From Erodium maritimum (lineage: Eukaryota > Streptophyta > Magnoliopsida > Geraniales > Geraniaceae), in assembly GCA_963921825.1 (NCBI GenBank), contig OY997592.1, positions 19,037,432 through 19,101,431 on the forward strand: a stretch of 64,000 bases of DNA, written 5' to 3'. A program made the position numbers and the translations under genes. This document shows positions 10,321 through 22,790 of the stretch, one piece after another. Within the stretch, counting starts at the first letter, position 1; each line of letters begins with the position of its first letter. The notes under the pieces were generated by a model. It made no database searches, had not been told where the DNA came from, and was given only the letters and a program-made list of their open reading frames with translations.

Positions 10321-10539
10321 AAGTTATTGGTATTTATCGTCTCATTTTGAAAAAATAAAATAAAATAAAATGGTTTTTGCTTAGATTTATTTCAAAATCT
10401 TTAAGTTCCATCTATTTCTCGTAAATCATTTTCCATAAGCAAACTTGATAAAGTTGGTTTTAAAATGTATCATGTGGATGGAACTTTCAAATTTATCTCA
10501 ATATTTTGATCAAATTGGTTTGGAATTCTAGTTGATGAA

Positions 10540-11018
10540 CTTTATAAATTACGCTATCCTGTGTGTTTATGGAGAAACTGAACGCGAGTCATAAAGTCGC
10601 GACTCTTATTTCTCTTGGAACACATCTCCCGACTCTTATTGGTGAAACTATGGACTTTATTAATCATAAGGAGTGTGTAGATTGCATTAAGGGTCAGCAA
10701 GCTAAACACATGGAGAAACAAGCCACAAGAAATATACAACTTCTTGAAATCATTCATACAAACATTTGTGGACCTTTTGACATTCCAACTTTTGGAGGTG
10801 AACAAGTACTTTATTACCTTTATCGATGATTATTCTCGTTATTGCTACTTATATCTATTGCATAATAAATTTCAATTATGGAAACCGTACAAGTGTTCAT
10901 TACTGAAGTCGAGAGGCAATTAGATATGAATGAGAAAATCATTATGTCAGATAGAGATGGTGAATTTTATGGCAGATATGATGAAACAGGGAAACACCCT
11001 GGATCTTTTGCCAAATTA
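10540..11018 (+). pseudogene. Copia-1 integrase relic
   Basis: The integrase N-terminal zinc region (CVDCIKGQQ), the core blocks LLEIIHTNICGPFDIPTFGG and FIDDYSRYCYLY, and a SDRDGEFYGRYDETG block are present in the usual order. The region is interrupted by the copia-2 LTR. Fossil. Confidence 0.75.
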
Positions 11019-11448
11019 TGTAAGACTCACTTATCTCAAAGCCCAACTAGTGGGCTTGTATGTGAGACGTCATGTGGCCCAAGTGATTACAATAGGTTTA
11101 ATAAAATAAGATAAATACTATTGGTTAATTAATATGAGGTAAATTACTATTATACCCTGATGGTGGGTTAATATATAAAGATAAACCCTAGGAATAGGTC
11201 CTCTCTCTACTCATTATGTTAGATTTCTTAGCCATCACAAAACCTAAATCAAGTCGCCTAAAGGAGTCAAGGGAGAGAAATCAATTCCATCACTCAAATC
11301 CTACCGTTGTTGTTATGGATCAAGGTACGCTTTCCTAATCCTTTGTTGATTGTGAAAAACATATTGTTATAAGATCCGGGCCTTATGTTTTATGCAATAT
11401 TAAAGATTCAATTACATGATTATGAATCGATTCGATTAAAAACTTACA
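11019..11448 (+). repeat. Copia-2 5' LTR
   Basis: A 430-bp LTR with exact terminal inverted hexamers, TGTAAG at the start and CTTACA at the end. The flanking target sequence at left is AATTA. Confidence 0.75.
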
Positions 11449-11450
11449 TG

Positions 11451-11462
11451 TGGTATCAGAGC
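11451..11462 (+). other. Copia-2 primer binding site
   Basis: TGGTATCAGAGC is an exact complement of the plant initiator tRNA-Met 3' end, two bases after the LTR. Confidence 0.85.
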
Positions 11463-12101
11463 CTGGTTTTGAACTTTGTGATTTTCCGATTGAATGGCAT
11501 ACTTTATGTTATGCGATCTTATTTATGTTGCGTCATATTTTTTGTGCACCGGAGCGATCCATATGCTTGCCCGTGTAATGTTATGATTATGTTGTGATGT
11601 ATGATTCATCGTGGATGTGTGGATGAAATTTTTATTTATTTATATATTTAAATATATATCATGTGTACTGTACTTTACGAGATGAAAGCTTAAAATTGCA
11701 TTAGCAGGTTCTTGTCATGTGCTTGTGTACTATAATTAACAAATTTAGTCATCAAATTAAGATCCAGGCTTGATTAAGTCTAAATTTTTGTTTACACCCT
11801 ATACCTTGTAATCCTACTCATAACTGTCACGCCCCAATTTCAGCGAACCGAACTCGGGACGCGAACTTTTTAAAAACATGAAACACTTAAAACCTGTTTT
11901 GAATAAAAGCTTTGACATTTCCATTTACTTCTCAAAATAATAGTATTTACAATACAAAAACGTCCCAACAAGTGGACAAGGTACAACATCCGTCACTAGA
12001 CTCAACAAAAAGTAAAGACCAGACTCCGCTCCAAGCTCCATGAACTTCAAGAGCTAACCTAGTCCGTCCGGTGATCAGTACCTGTAGGAAAAGCAGCTAG
12101 G

Positions 12102-12119
12102 GGTGAGCGTTCGCTCACC
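12102..12119. repeat. Conserved perfect inverted repeat (hairpin) of Tekay-like LTRs
   Basis: GGTGAGCG-TT-CGCTCACC has an 8-bp stem and 2-nt loop. Identical copies lie at 15124-15141, 23401-23418, 27003-27020, 31645-31662, 57407-57424 and 62957-62974 (the last two in opposite orientation). Confidence 0.85.
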
Positions 12120-12410
12120 TCCACGGATAACAGACTGACTATGGCATAATTAGTAGATAAAGCCAGTAACACTAAAACCAAAACCAACACCGGGACTACA
12201 GTCCCCAACTCAAACAACCAACTGACCCACAACCCGTCACCTTCCTCAACAGACTCGACACTCGATAAAAACAGTGTAGACCCGACACAACTATCGACGA
12301 CCTCCTCAAGGACACGACAGAAAGACTACACAACGCCAAACAAGATCACAAAGGATCGCACACCAGCTGCTCAGTAACCAATCTCAATCAGGTCAGGGTT
12401 CGACCTATCG

Positions 12411-12698
12411 CAATTCCTCGACACGAAGTCGGATCAGGCTGTCGACCTTTCAAACTCGCAATTCCTCGACACTAAGTCGGATCAGGCTGTCGACCTTTAA
12501 AACTCGCAATTCATCGACACTTAGTCGGATCAGGCTGTCGACCTTTAGAACTCGCAATTCATCGACACTAAGTCGGATCAGGTTGTCGACCTTTAAAACT
12601 CGCAATTCATCGACACTAAGTCGGATCAGGCTGTCGACCTTTAGAACTCGCAATTCATCGACACTAAGTCGGATCAGGCTGTCGACCTTTAGAACTCA
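12411..12698 (+). repeat. 48-bp minisatellite, six units, in the solo LTR
   Basis: Head-to-tail units contain TCGACAC-AAGTCGGATCAGG-TGTCGACC and start at 12411, 12459, 12507, 12555, 12603 and 12651. A 16-residue repeating open frame on minus is only a by-product, since 48 is a multiple of three. Confidence 0.88.
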
Positions 12699-13713
12699 CC
12701 ACCCCAGGTAACCACAATCACAATCACAGGCAAGTTCAATCACACAGGCACTCAAGGCCACTCAAGACACCTCAACAGTCAAGACTCGGGTTCAACAACC
12801 CCACGGGCACTCGCTGCCACTCAAGACACCAAATTAAATACACGGCTCTCATGGCCACCCCGACTCAACAATTAAATACGGGCTCTCAAGGCCACCCAAA
12901 CTCAACAATTAAATACGGGCTCTCAAGGCCACCCAAACTCAACAATTAAAATAAAACGCACGACAACCTCCGGCATACTCGATGCCTCCAACGGTCCTAA
13001 AATCACTAGTTTCACAAACAACCTCCGGGCATGGTCATATGCCTCCAGTAATTCAATTATCGCTAAGTTCTCTGTTCCTACGACACTACTAAGTGTCACA
13101 TGCTTTTCTCTTGAACGCTACAATCCCGTATCATGCTTTTCTAATAATTAAATAAATCTACTCAACCCACGACACCCCGGTGTCACATGCAATTCTACTA
13201 TTAACTTTCCCTAATCAGGGCCGAGATCCGGCTACTTTTCCCTACCTCGTAAAAATTACACCACCATATAATTGACAAGTGTCAAGGTGGGTCCCAATCC
13301 ATTTGGAAAATATCTAGTTGATATTTTCCAATCAGATTCGCGAAAAACGGACGTTTCGGGCCCCGAACGGGCACTTTTCCCAAAAAAATTTTAAACAGAA
13401 CGGGCTTCAAGGAAACGGCCCAACTAAGACCGCTACGACGACGGCTAAGCTTTTCGGGTCCAAAACGGTCCTCGAATGGACCAAAACGTCGCTCGGGTGA
13501 CTTTTCCAGCGAAAAATCAATCTTTCCCAAAATGACCAGGAAGTTGCCCTGAGTCCCCCGTAACTCATTTTAGTCGATAACGGGGTCAACTTAAGTCCGG
13601 CATGACCCTCGGGGTCAATTTAAGTTAAGTTAAGTGTCTGTCTTAAAAATTTTAAATTTTCCTGTTTTTCGCAGGTTTGACTGACGTTGACCAGAAGTGG
13701 TTATTACAATAAC

Positions 13714-14847
13714 AGTGGGTGTGTTAAGTGTGCTTAAGTGTGTTAGAAATTACCAAGGAGCATGAGGATTTGTTCCCCCACAGTATGATGTATGCGTTTA
13801 ACATGAAAATTTGATGTTTTATTTTATTTTTCTATTGTACAAAGACAAATAGTTTTTGAATTTAAAGTATTGATGAGAAATTTTTATGACATGAAAATTG
13901 TTAGTTACTGCAGTGTTATAATAATAATTCTTTTGAATTTTAATGTAATTTATATTTTATGTATGAGATTATGGTTTTATAAAGGATTACAATCTTTTGT
14001 CCATTCATGATTACGATCTGAAGAAGTTTTATCTCATTATGTGCTCATCTTTAAAATTTTCTGAAATACAAAACAATCTTTTAGGTTTTGTAAAATTAAA
14101 GTTATAGCTATTGGATTTTGAAATTCTATAACGATCCTTAAATTTTGGAAATTATTGTTTTAGGCATAAATTTTTTGGGAATTATGATTTGCTCTAACAT
14201 TTTACAAAATTATAATTTGACTCTAAAGTTTCCAAAATTGAGGTTTATTGTTCATGATGCATTTTATGTATTTGATATCTAATTATGATTATTTGTTATA
14301 AAGTTATGTGGATATCAGATTAATTATAATTTACTACTCATATAGTTGTTTATATTATGAAATAATCTGTTAGTCGCCAAAATGACCGAATTAGAAATAT
14401 CTATAGACAATGTCAAACTGATTGTTTGACTATGAATATGTTAATTTTAATCTGATGTATATAGTCACCAAAGTGGCCAAATTATAAAGATCCATAGACA
14501 TCAATTTAAAATAAATTTAATGACTCATGTTATTGTCTATGCTATGAATTAGTTTGTTAGTCACCAAAGTGGCCAAATTATATGGAGTTGTAGACAATGT
14601 CAAATATAATGAAATTATTTGACAAATGAGTATGATAGTTTTGATTTGATATTTACATTATGTATTAATTTGTTAGTCACCAAAGTGACCAAATTTGAAA
14701 GACTCTAAACATCAAATTAAAATAAATTCAACTTCTCATGCTTATGTGATGCATATGAATTGAATGACATTGTGTTGTTTTAAATTTTATCTTGGATATG
14801 TTAAAGTTCATAGTTATAAATTATTTATGGATCACCCAAAGGTTAAT
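13714..14847 (+). mobile_element. Copia-2, second segment (leader)
   Basis: AT-rich noncoding leader of copia-2, between the first solo LTR and Tekay-A. It includes a tandem repeat block near 14365-14720. Confidence 0.6.
14365..14720 (+). repeat. Tandem repeats in the copia-2 leader
   Basis: Four copies of a unit of roughly 90-115 bp are each marked by GTTAGTCACCAAAGTGGCCAAATT-like text followed by TAGACATC/TAGACAATGTC. Related wording recurs after the interruption near 26215-26260. Confidence 0.7.
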
Positions 14848-15418
14848 TGTCACGCCCCAAATTCAGTAGATTAGAACCCGGAATGCGAACGTTTAAGACG
14901 ATAAAACACTTTCAAACCTTTTAAATAAATCGCTTTAAAACCACCATTTAGTTAATCAAAATAATAATTTACAACTCAAAAGTACGTCCAACAAGCGGAC
15001 AAAATACAAGGCGTACGCCGCTAGACTCAAAAAGGAAACCCGGACTCTCGCTCCTAGCTCTTCAAGCTTCGAGAGCTCACCTAGTCCGTCCCGCGACCAG
15101 TACCTGTAGGAAAAGCAGCTAGGGGTGAGCGTTCGCTCACCACCACAGACAACAGACTGACTACGACATACTAGCATACAAAGCCGGTAACACCCACAAC
15201 AACCCAACACCGGGGACTACTATCCCCCAACTCAAGTAACCCAACTGACACACAAACTGTTACTTTCCTCAACCGCCTCAACACCCGGACACGTAATGTA
15301 GACCCGACACAACGATTATGACTTCCTCCAAAGATAACCACGCAACACCCAAGACCACAAAGGATCGCACACCAAACAAGATCGCAAAGGATCGCACTCC
15401 AGCTGCTCCGTCCCCACG

Positions 15419-15638
15419 CACTTTTCCCAACACGACGGTTGGATCAGGCGGCCGACCTGTCGCACTTTTCCCAACACGACGGTTGGATCAGGCGGTCGAC
15501 CTGTCGCACTTTTCCCGACACCCAATCGGATCAGGTTGTCGACCTGTCGCACTTTTCCCAACACGACGGTTGGATCAGGCGGTCGACATGTCGCACTTTT
15601 CCCGACACATAGTCGGATCAGGCTGTCGACCTGTCACC
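15419..15638 (+). repeat. 44-bp minisatellite, five units
   Basis: Units of the type CACTTTTCCCAACACGACGG followed by TTGGATCAGGCGGTCGACCT start at 15419, 15463, 15507, 15551 and 15595. The 5' LTR has five matching units at 23705-23924. Confidence 0.85.
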
Positions 15639-15664
15639 AACAATAACAACATCGGTTTAACACT

Positions 15665-15870
15665 CCACATGCACTCATGGCCACCCACGACACCAACAGT
15701 AAAACACGGGCTCAACGACCCCACGGGCACTCATGGCCACCCAAGACACACCAACAGCAAAATACGGGTTTAACAACCCCACGGGCACTCGTGGCCACCC
15801 AAGACACACCAACAGTGAGACACGGGTTCAACAACCCCACGGGCACTCATGGCCACCCAAGACACAAATT
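15665..15870 (+). repeat. 58-bp minisatellite, four units
   Basis: Each unit carries GGCACTCATGGCCACCCAAG and GGTTCAACAACCCCAC-type text. The partner LTR holds nine units of the same repeat. Confidence 0.85.
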
Positions 15871-17599
15871 AAACAATCAACCTCCGGGCATAACCAAATG
15901 CCTCCAGTAATTCCAATATCGATAAGTTCACTGCTCCTACGACACTACTAAGTGTCACATGCATTTCTATTGTTCGATACGTTCCCGTATCATACGACAC
16001 CACCCGGTGTCGCCTGCCTTTCTATTGTTCGATAAACTTACTTAACCCATGACACCCAAGTGTGTCACATGCATTTCTACTGTTAACTTTCCCTAGTCAG
16101 GGCCGAGATCCGGCTACTTTTCCCTACCTCGTATGCTTTCCCCAAAAGCTCACAACCAAGCTCCGGCGTGATCAAGATCACTCGCCTAACTTTCCCTTTC
16201 CTCTGTCGGTGGCACGATATAAGAAGAACACAATTTAAAACACTTTTAAGCTTGCATGCATAAACTGAATTTTAATAAACTTGACGCCCAAATGTAACCC
16301 TGACAATGTCGATCACTCCCAAACTTCCCAATTACTCGACATTGTCGATAATGGGCCCGGAAAGGCCCGTTTCCCCCGACCCGGCGAATCTGCCCGGGAT
16401 TGGAAAACGTCCTTCTAGGGCTCCGAAAATTCCCGTTTTCGTTTCTACGGTCTTAGAATAATTCAAGGGTTCCTATGCACTCGACGGAATCAGTTTCCGA
16501 CTTCCGAGTAATTTAATTCGCGTTTAAAGTTTCTAAACCCGTCAATTACAACTTTTACAATTTAATTCCAAATTTCGATCCGGGTGTGAATTAACGACTT
16601 GGGGATTTTCCTAAACCACCCGAACACGAAACCCCGATACCCGAGTGTGTGGGCCCCACCCGGCCATCCTTGGCCGTGGGTGGCTAGGGCCGGTTTTGGG
16701 CCGGTCCACCATGGTGGTGGCCAGTCCTAGCTCCGGCCAGCCACCCCATGGTCCGGCCAGCCACCATACACGGTGGCCGGAGCTCCCCCGAGCCTCCGGT
16801 CACCGGAAAACGTCTCCAACGAACCCCACACCTCAACCCAACCACAAACCACTAGTTTTAACCCAAACCCTAACTTTTAAACTTAACAAAATGAAAATCG
16901 GATAGTTGCTCACCGTAGAGAATGTCGATGGGAGTTCAATTCCTTGATCGTTGAGACGATCCACCGGTTAGATAGTCGGGAAACTAGCAAACCCTAAACA
17001 CCCCCTTCTCTTTTCTCTCTTCTTCTCCTTCTCCTTCTCTCTCCATTCTCTCTCCCTTTCTTCCTTTTTTTGAGTTGTGGCCGAACACACCTCCACCCTC
17101 TCTCCTTGTCTTGTTTCAAAAATTACCTAACACCACCACATAATTGACATGTGGCAAGTGGGTCCCACACCATTTGGAAAATATCTTCTAGATATTTTTC
17201 AGTCAGATTCGCGAAATTCGGCCGTCTCGGGCCACGAACGAGCACTTTTTCCAAGAAACTACGAAACTTCACGGGCTACAAGGAAACGGCTCAACTAAGA
17301 CCGCTGTGACGACGTCTAAGCTTTTTGGATCCAAAACGGACCTCGAACGGACCAAAACGTCGCTCGGTTGACTTTTCCAGCGAAAAGTCAACCTTTCCCA
17401 AATTGGTCAGAAAGTTGCCTTGAGTCCCCCGGAACTCACTTTGGTCGATATCGGGGTCAACTTAAGTCCGGTATGACCCTCGGGGTCAGAATTAGGTTCA
17501 TTTACTTGTCTGCCTAAATTTTTTAAATTTTTCTGTTTTTCGCCGATTTGACTAGCGTTGACTGGGAGTGGTTCTTACAATCTACCCCCCTTAAAGGAA

Positions 17600-18060
17600 T
17601 TTCGTCCGCGAAATTTAAAACAGACGTACCTCGGGAGTCGAACAAATCGGGGTACTTAGCGCGAACCTCGTCCTCGTGCTCCCAAGTCGACTCAGCCCCG
17701 TGATGCCTCCGCTGCACCCCTACTAGGCGGATAACCTTGCCACGCAGGACCTGCTCCCGTGTGTCCATGATTCGAACCGGCTGCTCCTCATAGGAGACAT
17801 CGTCAGCCACCTCGATATCCGCCCACTCAATGACGTGGGAGGGGTCCGCATTGTACTGCCGCAACTGGGACACGTAGAAGACGTTATGAACTCTCCGAAG
17901 TTGCGGTGGTAACGCCAGACGATAGGCCACTGCTCCCACTCTGCTCAAGATCTCGAAAGGGCCAATGTACCGCGGGGCTAACTTGACCCCGCTGCGTCTG
18001 AACCGTACCAGTCCCTTCCTCGGGCTCACCTTTAGGAACACGTGGTCACCGACTACGAAC
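17600..18060 (-). pseudogene. Tekay-A integrase C-terminus and chromodomain
   Basis: Contains the GPFEILSRVGAVAYRLALP block, NVFYVSQLRQY and then a chromodomain-like stretch with AESTWEHEDEVRAKYPDLF. These are typical of Tekay-type chromoviruses. Fossil. Confidence 0.85.
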
Positions 18061-18069
18061 TCAAGAGGT

Positions 18070-18980
18070 CAACGCCGTCTGTCGGCGTAACTCTTCTGTC
18101 GACTCTGTGCGGTCTTCAACAGCTCGCATATCAGCGCGACTTTCTCTATCGTCTCTCGGACAAGATCTGGCCCCAGCAGACTCCTATCCCCCACCTCTGC
18201 CCAGCAAACTGGCGACCGAAACGGCCTACCATATAACGCTTTAAATGGTGCCATCCCAATACTGGCCTGGAAGTTGTTGTTGTAGGCGAACTCGACCAAC
18301 GGCAGGTGGGTTTCCCATGATCCCCTGAAGTCCAGCACACATGCCCGCAGCATGTCTTCCAAGATCTGAATAGTGCGCTCGGACTGACCGTCTGTCTGTG
18401 GATGGTGTGCTATACTGAGTAGAACCTCGGTCCCCAACGCGGTCTGCAGAATCGGCCAAAATCTGGACGTGAAAAGAGGATCCATGTCAGACACTATTGA
18501 AACAGGGACCCCATGGAGACGTACTATCTCCTGAATGTACATGATGCTCAACTTGTCGACCAGATCAGTTCTCCTCCTAGTCAGGAAATGGGCCGACTTG
18601 GTCAACCGATCGAATACTACCCATACGGCATCGTGTCCCTTCGGCGATCTCGGCAACCCACTCACGAAGTCTATCGTAATATGCTCCCACTTCCACTGGG
18701 CAATCGGTAGTGGCTGCAATAATCCGGCGGGACGCTGATGTTTGGCCTTTACCTGCTGACAGATGAGACACCTCGATACAAATTTCATGACCACTCTCTG
18801 CATCCCGCTCCACCAGAAGTGCCGCCTGATGTCACGATACATCTTGGTGCCACTCGGGTGCACTGTAAGACGCGAATGATGTGACTCTCGCAACACGTCG
18901 TCTCTACAGTTGCCCGACACGAATAACCCTCCTCGATACCGTAACCCCCAATCAGAACTGACTTCCCATCCTACCACCTC
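18070..18980 (-). pseudogene. Tekay-A integrase zinc-binding and core
   Basis: The HHCC zinc region (HHSRLTVHPSGTKMYRDIRR, then CLICQQVKAKHQRP) precedes the catalytic core. The core shows its acidic positions in TIDFVSGLP, IVSDMDPLFTSRFW and HHPQTDGQSERTIQ. Fossil within a broken polyprotein. Confidence 0.88.
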
Positions 18981-19059
18981 GTAACCGCTGACGACCCTCT
19001 CTCGGATCTCTGACGTCTCTACGTCCTCCGACTACGCCTACAACACTCGGGCAAGTAGT

Positions 19060-20520
19060 TAGGGCTGAGCCACCAATAAGCACATGGCCACGCCACCCGT
19101 AATCTCCTCTAGATCAAGCCCGAACGTGCTTAGTTCCCCCATCATTTCCCACTCTCGGACTGATATGCTAGCAAGACTCAGAATCGACTTCATACTCCAG
19201 GCGTCGGCGACCACGTTCGCCTTACCCGGATGGTAGTGTAGCTCAAAGTCGTACTCCTCGAGTAGCTCCATCCATCGCCGTTGGCGCATGTTCAGGTCTC
19301 GTTGGGAAAAGATGTATTTGAGACTCTTGTGATCCGAGAACACCTGAAATCCCTCGCCATACAGATAATACCGCCAGCCCTTTAGCGCGAACACGACTGC
19401 TGCTAGCTCCAAGTCATGGGTAGGATAGTTGCGCTCGTGTGTCTTCAACTGCCTGGAGCCATAAGCAAAAACTCTACCCAACTGCATTAGTACACAACCC
19501 AGTCCTTCCCCGGGCACGTCACAATAATCCTCATACCCGATCCCTCGCTCTGGTACTACCAATACTGGAGCGGTAGTCAGACGAGTCTTCAACTCCGTGA
19601 ACGCACGTTCACAATCCTCTGTCCACACAAACCCGACTCCCTTGCGCGTCAATAGAGTCATCGGCGCGGCTAGTCGCGCAAAGTCCTTTACAAACCGCCG
19701 ATAATAGCCTGCCAACCCCAGAAAGCTGCGGATCTCGAAGACACTCGTGGGCCGTGCCCACTTCCAAACCGCGTCGATCTTCGACGGATCGACCAGTATA
19801 CCATCACGGGATACAATGTGACCGAGGAATTTCACCTCAGCGAGCCAAAACTCGCACTTCTCCAGGTTGGCATATAGATGATGCATGCGCAGTAAAGTCA
19901 GAACAGTCCTCAGATGCCCCTCATATGCCGCCTCGTTCTGCGAATAGATCAAGATGTCGTCTACGAACACCACCACGAACAGATCTAAGAACGGTCGGAA
20001 TATACTGTTCATTAGATCCATGAACGCTGCAGGGGCATTCGTTAGTCCAAACGGCATTACCAAGAACTCGTAATGCCCATAGCGTGTTCGGAATGCAGTC
20101 TTTGCCACGTCCCCCTCTCGGAATCGCAACTGGTAATATCCGGATCGCAGATCGATCTTCGAGAAACATGTTGACCCTCTCTACTGGTCGAACAAGTCAT
20201 CGATCCTCGGCATCGGGTATCGGTTCTTCACCGTAACCCGGTTCAGCTTCCGGTAATCTATACACATCCGAAGCTCTCCACTCTTCTTCTTCACGAAGAG
20301 TGCTGGTGCTCCCCACGGCGATACACTCGGACGGATAAATCCCTTCTCCTGAATCTCCTCGAGCTGACGCTTCAGCTCGGTCAACTCTGTCGTCGCAAAC
20401 CTGTAAGGCACCATCGATATCGCTGCCGTTCCTAGCACCAGGTCAATTCCGAACTCCACCTCACGTTCTGGTGGCAACCCGCTCAACTCCTCAGGAAAGA
20501 CCTCGGGGAACTCGCACACC
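19060..20520 (-). pseudogene. Tekay-A reverse transcriptase and RNase H
   Basis: RT blocks are [40 protein letters not shown] and the catalytic FVDDILIYS. RNase H follows with [11 protein letters not shown] and [20 protein letters not shown]. Fossil. Confidence 0.9.
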
Positions 20521-20539
20521 ACTCGCGGTAACTCTCGGC

Positions 20540-20930
20540 TCTACACGACCGATACTTCCTCCACTGCGGACAACGCCGTCAAGAGAACGCCGCTCTTACT
20601 ACCCAGAACACACGTCACCTTCGTGTTGCCCGCTGACACTGTAACTCGTCGCCTATAACAGTCGATATTGGCTTGGTACTTCGCCAGCCAATCCATTCCC
20701 AAGATCACTTCAAAGGTCGTCATTCCCATCACGAGAAGGTCACTAGGGCAAGGACAGTCTGTGACTCTAATTTCGCAGGCACGACAGACCCTAGTCAACA
20801 ACACATCACCCACAACTAGGGTGTCCAGGCACAGGGGTGGACTCAACGGTTCTAAAATCAGCCCCAACCTCTCAGCACAACTCAACGAAATAAACGAGTG
20901 CGACGCCCCGGTATCAAATAACAATAACGC
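20540..20930 (-). pseudogene. Tekay-A aspartic protease
   Basis: The active-site motif LFDTGASHSFIS and the downstream VILGMDWL block define a gypsy retropepsin. Fossil. Confidence 0.88.
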
Positions 20931-21119
20931 TCATAAATGATACAGTAAACACGTACCCTGAATGGTCTCGCGGTATGTAGTGGATCCTGGGGCCCGGGAG
21001 TCGGTAACTGCATACACCCTTCCCTGCGACGCCTGCTGCCTCTGACCCGACGCACTAACTGTTGGATACCCTGATCTCTGATGCTGTCTCGGAACTGGCG
21101 CGCTCGTGGACGGCTGCTA

Positions 21120-22430
21120 GAACCTCGAGTGCTGACTCTGACGCGGGTGACCCCTGGTTGAATGCATTGTATGCGACTGCTGCGTTCGCTGCGCTGACGT
21201 TGCCCCAATCGGCTCACGACACCTTGTACTAGCGTGCCCAAACCGGCCGCACCGGAAACACCTGAGCTCTTCGACCCTCGGCCCCGAGCCCTGGCCTGTC
21301 CGACTGATCATTGGTAGCGCCGCGGGCCCTCCTCCCATCGGGCACTCTCGATGCATATGGCCTGGCTGCCCACAGGTGAAGCATATCGGCTCCCTCTCTG
21401 AAGGGACTGGCCCCACTGACGCCACCGACCCCATCTGTCTCGCTTCGCCCTGCTGATCCTGTGGCCGGAAGAACCCCGTGGTCCTCTGTCTCCTCGGATC
21501 TCGGGACTCGAACGGTCCCGTACCACTGGTCGGCCGCTGTCGAACCTCAGGGGTCCTGGATGCCTCTCGGAGACCCTGCTCCACTGTCGCTGCAGTGTCT
21601 ACGAGCTCTAAGTACTCCCGCAACCTTAGGGCGAGAACTCGGTCCCGAATCACCGGCCTCAGCCCCCCCTCGAACCGCCGACAACGGTTCAGCTCTGTCG
21701 CAACCATTTCTGGTGCGAATCGGGTCAGGGCCGTGAATCTGGCCTCATATTCTGCCACTGACGCCCCATCCTGCTGTAGTTCCAGCAACTGCCGATGTCG
21801 GTCCACCCGAGCCGACTCTGGGAAATACTGCGCCAGAAAGACCGTCTGGAAGATACCGTACTCGTGCCCGACTTTGTCCCTCACACGCCCCCACCAGTGG
21901 TAGGCGATGTCCCTCAACTGATGAGCTACAAAGGACACTCTTCTGCGACCATCCTCGATGCCTGAAATGTCCAGGTCCCGCGTGACCTGCTCCAGCCATC
22001 TCTCGGCTAGGTCGGGGTTCGGCTCCCCAACAAATGTGGGTATGCCAAGCTTCAGGAAGTCCAGCAGTGTCCGGCCCGTATGTCCTTCGGCCTGAACGGG
22101 CCTCGCTGGAACAACTGCTGTCTCCGGAGCTGGCGATGCCGACTCTCTACTAGCGATGATCACCACCAAACTCTGCACCGTCCTGGTCTGCTCGTCCAGG
22201 GCGGTCGTAATGGGAGGGTCTGCGACCGGCGGGACGCTGGGCGTGCCCGCAGATGGTTCTGCGTCGCTCCTCCTATCCTCTCCGACAGGAGTACCCTGGG
22301 CTTCCGCGTACTCAGCGGGCTCGACGGTGGGCATCCGTCTTGGTGCCCCTATTGACTGTCCCCTCCTGCCACGCGTGGGCGCCCGTCCCCGTGTCACGAC
22401 GGATCGTCCTCGCCTGCCACGAGCCATGTG
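21120..22430 (-). pseudogene. Tekay-A gag
   Basis: An arginine-rich N-terminus precedes a capsid-type retrotransposon gag domain (AERWLEQVTRDLDISG, YHWWGRV, FLAQYFPES). Two CCHC zinc knuckles follow: CFTCGQPGHMHREC and CFRCGRFGHASTRC. Fossil within a broken polyprotein. Confidence 0.9.
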
Positions 22431-22684
22431 GTCGGTATCCTCTAAACGGATACACGCAAACGTTTAGTTTGCGAACTTAAATAGAGACGACGTGCTCAAT
22501 ATACTAGCGTTCACACGGTCTACGTCTATCTCTAGCGTACTCGTTACCAAAACGTCACACCGCTCACGCTATCAGTACTTCAATTACTAGAACACGTAAG
22601 AGAAACCTCGAATAAACCGCACAACGACTCACAGACAAAATCAAGTCACTCAACCTCAATCACAAGCCGACAAGGCCAAACAAC

Positions 22685-22790
22685 AACAACACACGCCCAC
22701 CGGGCAAACCAAAGTCGAACCACGCCCACCGGGCCAACCAAAATCAAAACACGCCCACAGGGCCAATCAAAATCAAAACTTTTCCTTTTC
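22685..22790 (-). repeat. Short tandem repeat in the Tekay-A leader
   Basis: Three copies of about 30 bp contain CACGCCCACCGGGCCAACCA-like text. The same repeat expands to about five units in Tekay-C (58060-58200) and appears twice in Tekay-B (about 45730-45790). Confidence 0.65.

Larger units (their letters stand above)
6248..11018 (+). mobile_element. Copia-1: broken Ty1/copia element, left part
   Basis: The layout is 5' LTR, initiator-Met primer site, long repeat-rich leader, then gag with zinc knuckle, protease and the start of integrase, in copia order on the plus strand. At 11018 it is interrupted by copia-2, and the rest is not in the window. It carries a LINE tail at 7219-8015 and probably a second small LINE tail at 8726-8815. 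It is a fossil with many interruptions, and it is the oldest layer of the nest because every later element lies inside it. Confidence 0.75.
11019..11824 (+). mobile_element. Copia-2, first segment (LTR, primer site, leader)
   Basis: This is the start of a second Ty1/copia element, lying in the integrase region of copia-1. Its gag relics further right resemble those of copia-1, so the two belong to related groups. The remaining segments are 13714-14847, 26181-26731 and 29866-31373, separated by Tekay-like insertions. Fossil. Confidence 0.75.
11825..13708 (-). mobile_element. Solo LTR of a Tekay-like gypsy element
   Basis: On plus it runs from TGTCACGCCCC to GTTATTACA and is flanked by a perfect 5-bp duplication ATAAC (11820-11824 and 13709-13713). 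No internal sequence remains, so it is a solo LTR left by LTR-LTR recombination. At 1884 bp it is shorter than its relatives in this window. It contains the conserved inverted repeat (12102-12119) and a 48-bp minisatellite. Confidence 0.88.
14848..17579 (-). repeat. Tekay-A 3' LTR
   Basis: 2732 bp, TGTCACGCCCC to TTCTTACA on plus. The polypurine tract lies just inside it at about 17580-17595 (pyrimidine-rich on plus: ATCTACCCCCC). Confidence 0.88.

Noticed and set aside
12450-12653. Open frame encoding a perfect 16-residue repeat
   Set aside because: It is the translation of the 48-bp LTR minisatellite; the unit length is a multiple of three, so the frame stays open without selection.
15318-15951. 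Overlapping open frames rich in H, T, P and N
   Set aside because: All frames run through LTR tandem arrays, recur in every LTR copy and have no domain.
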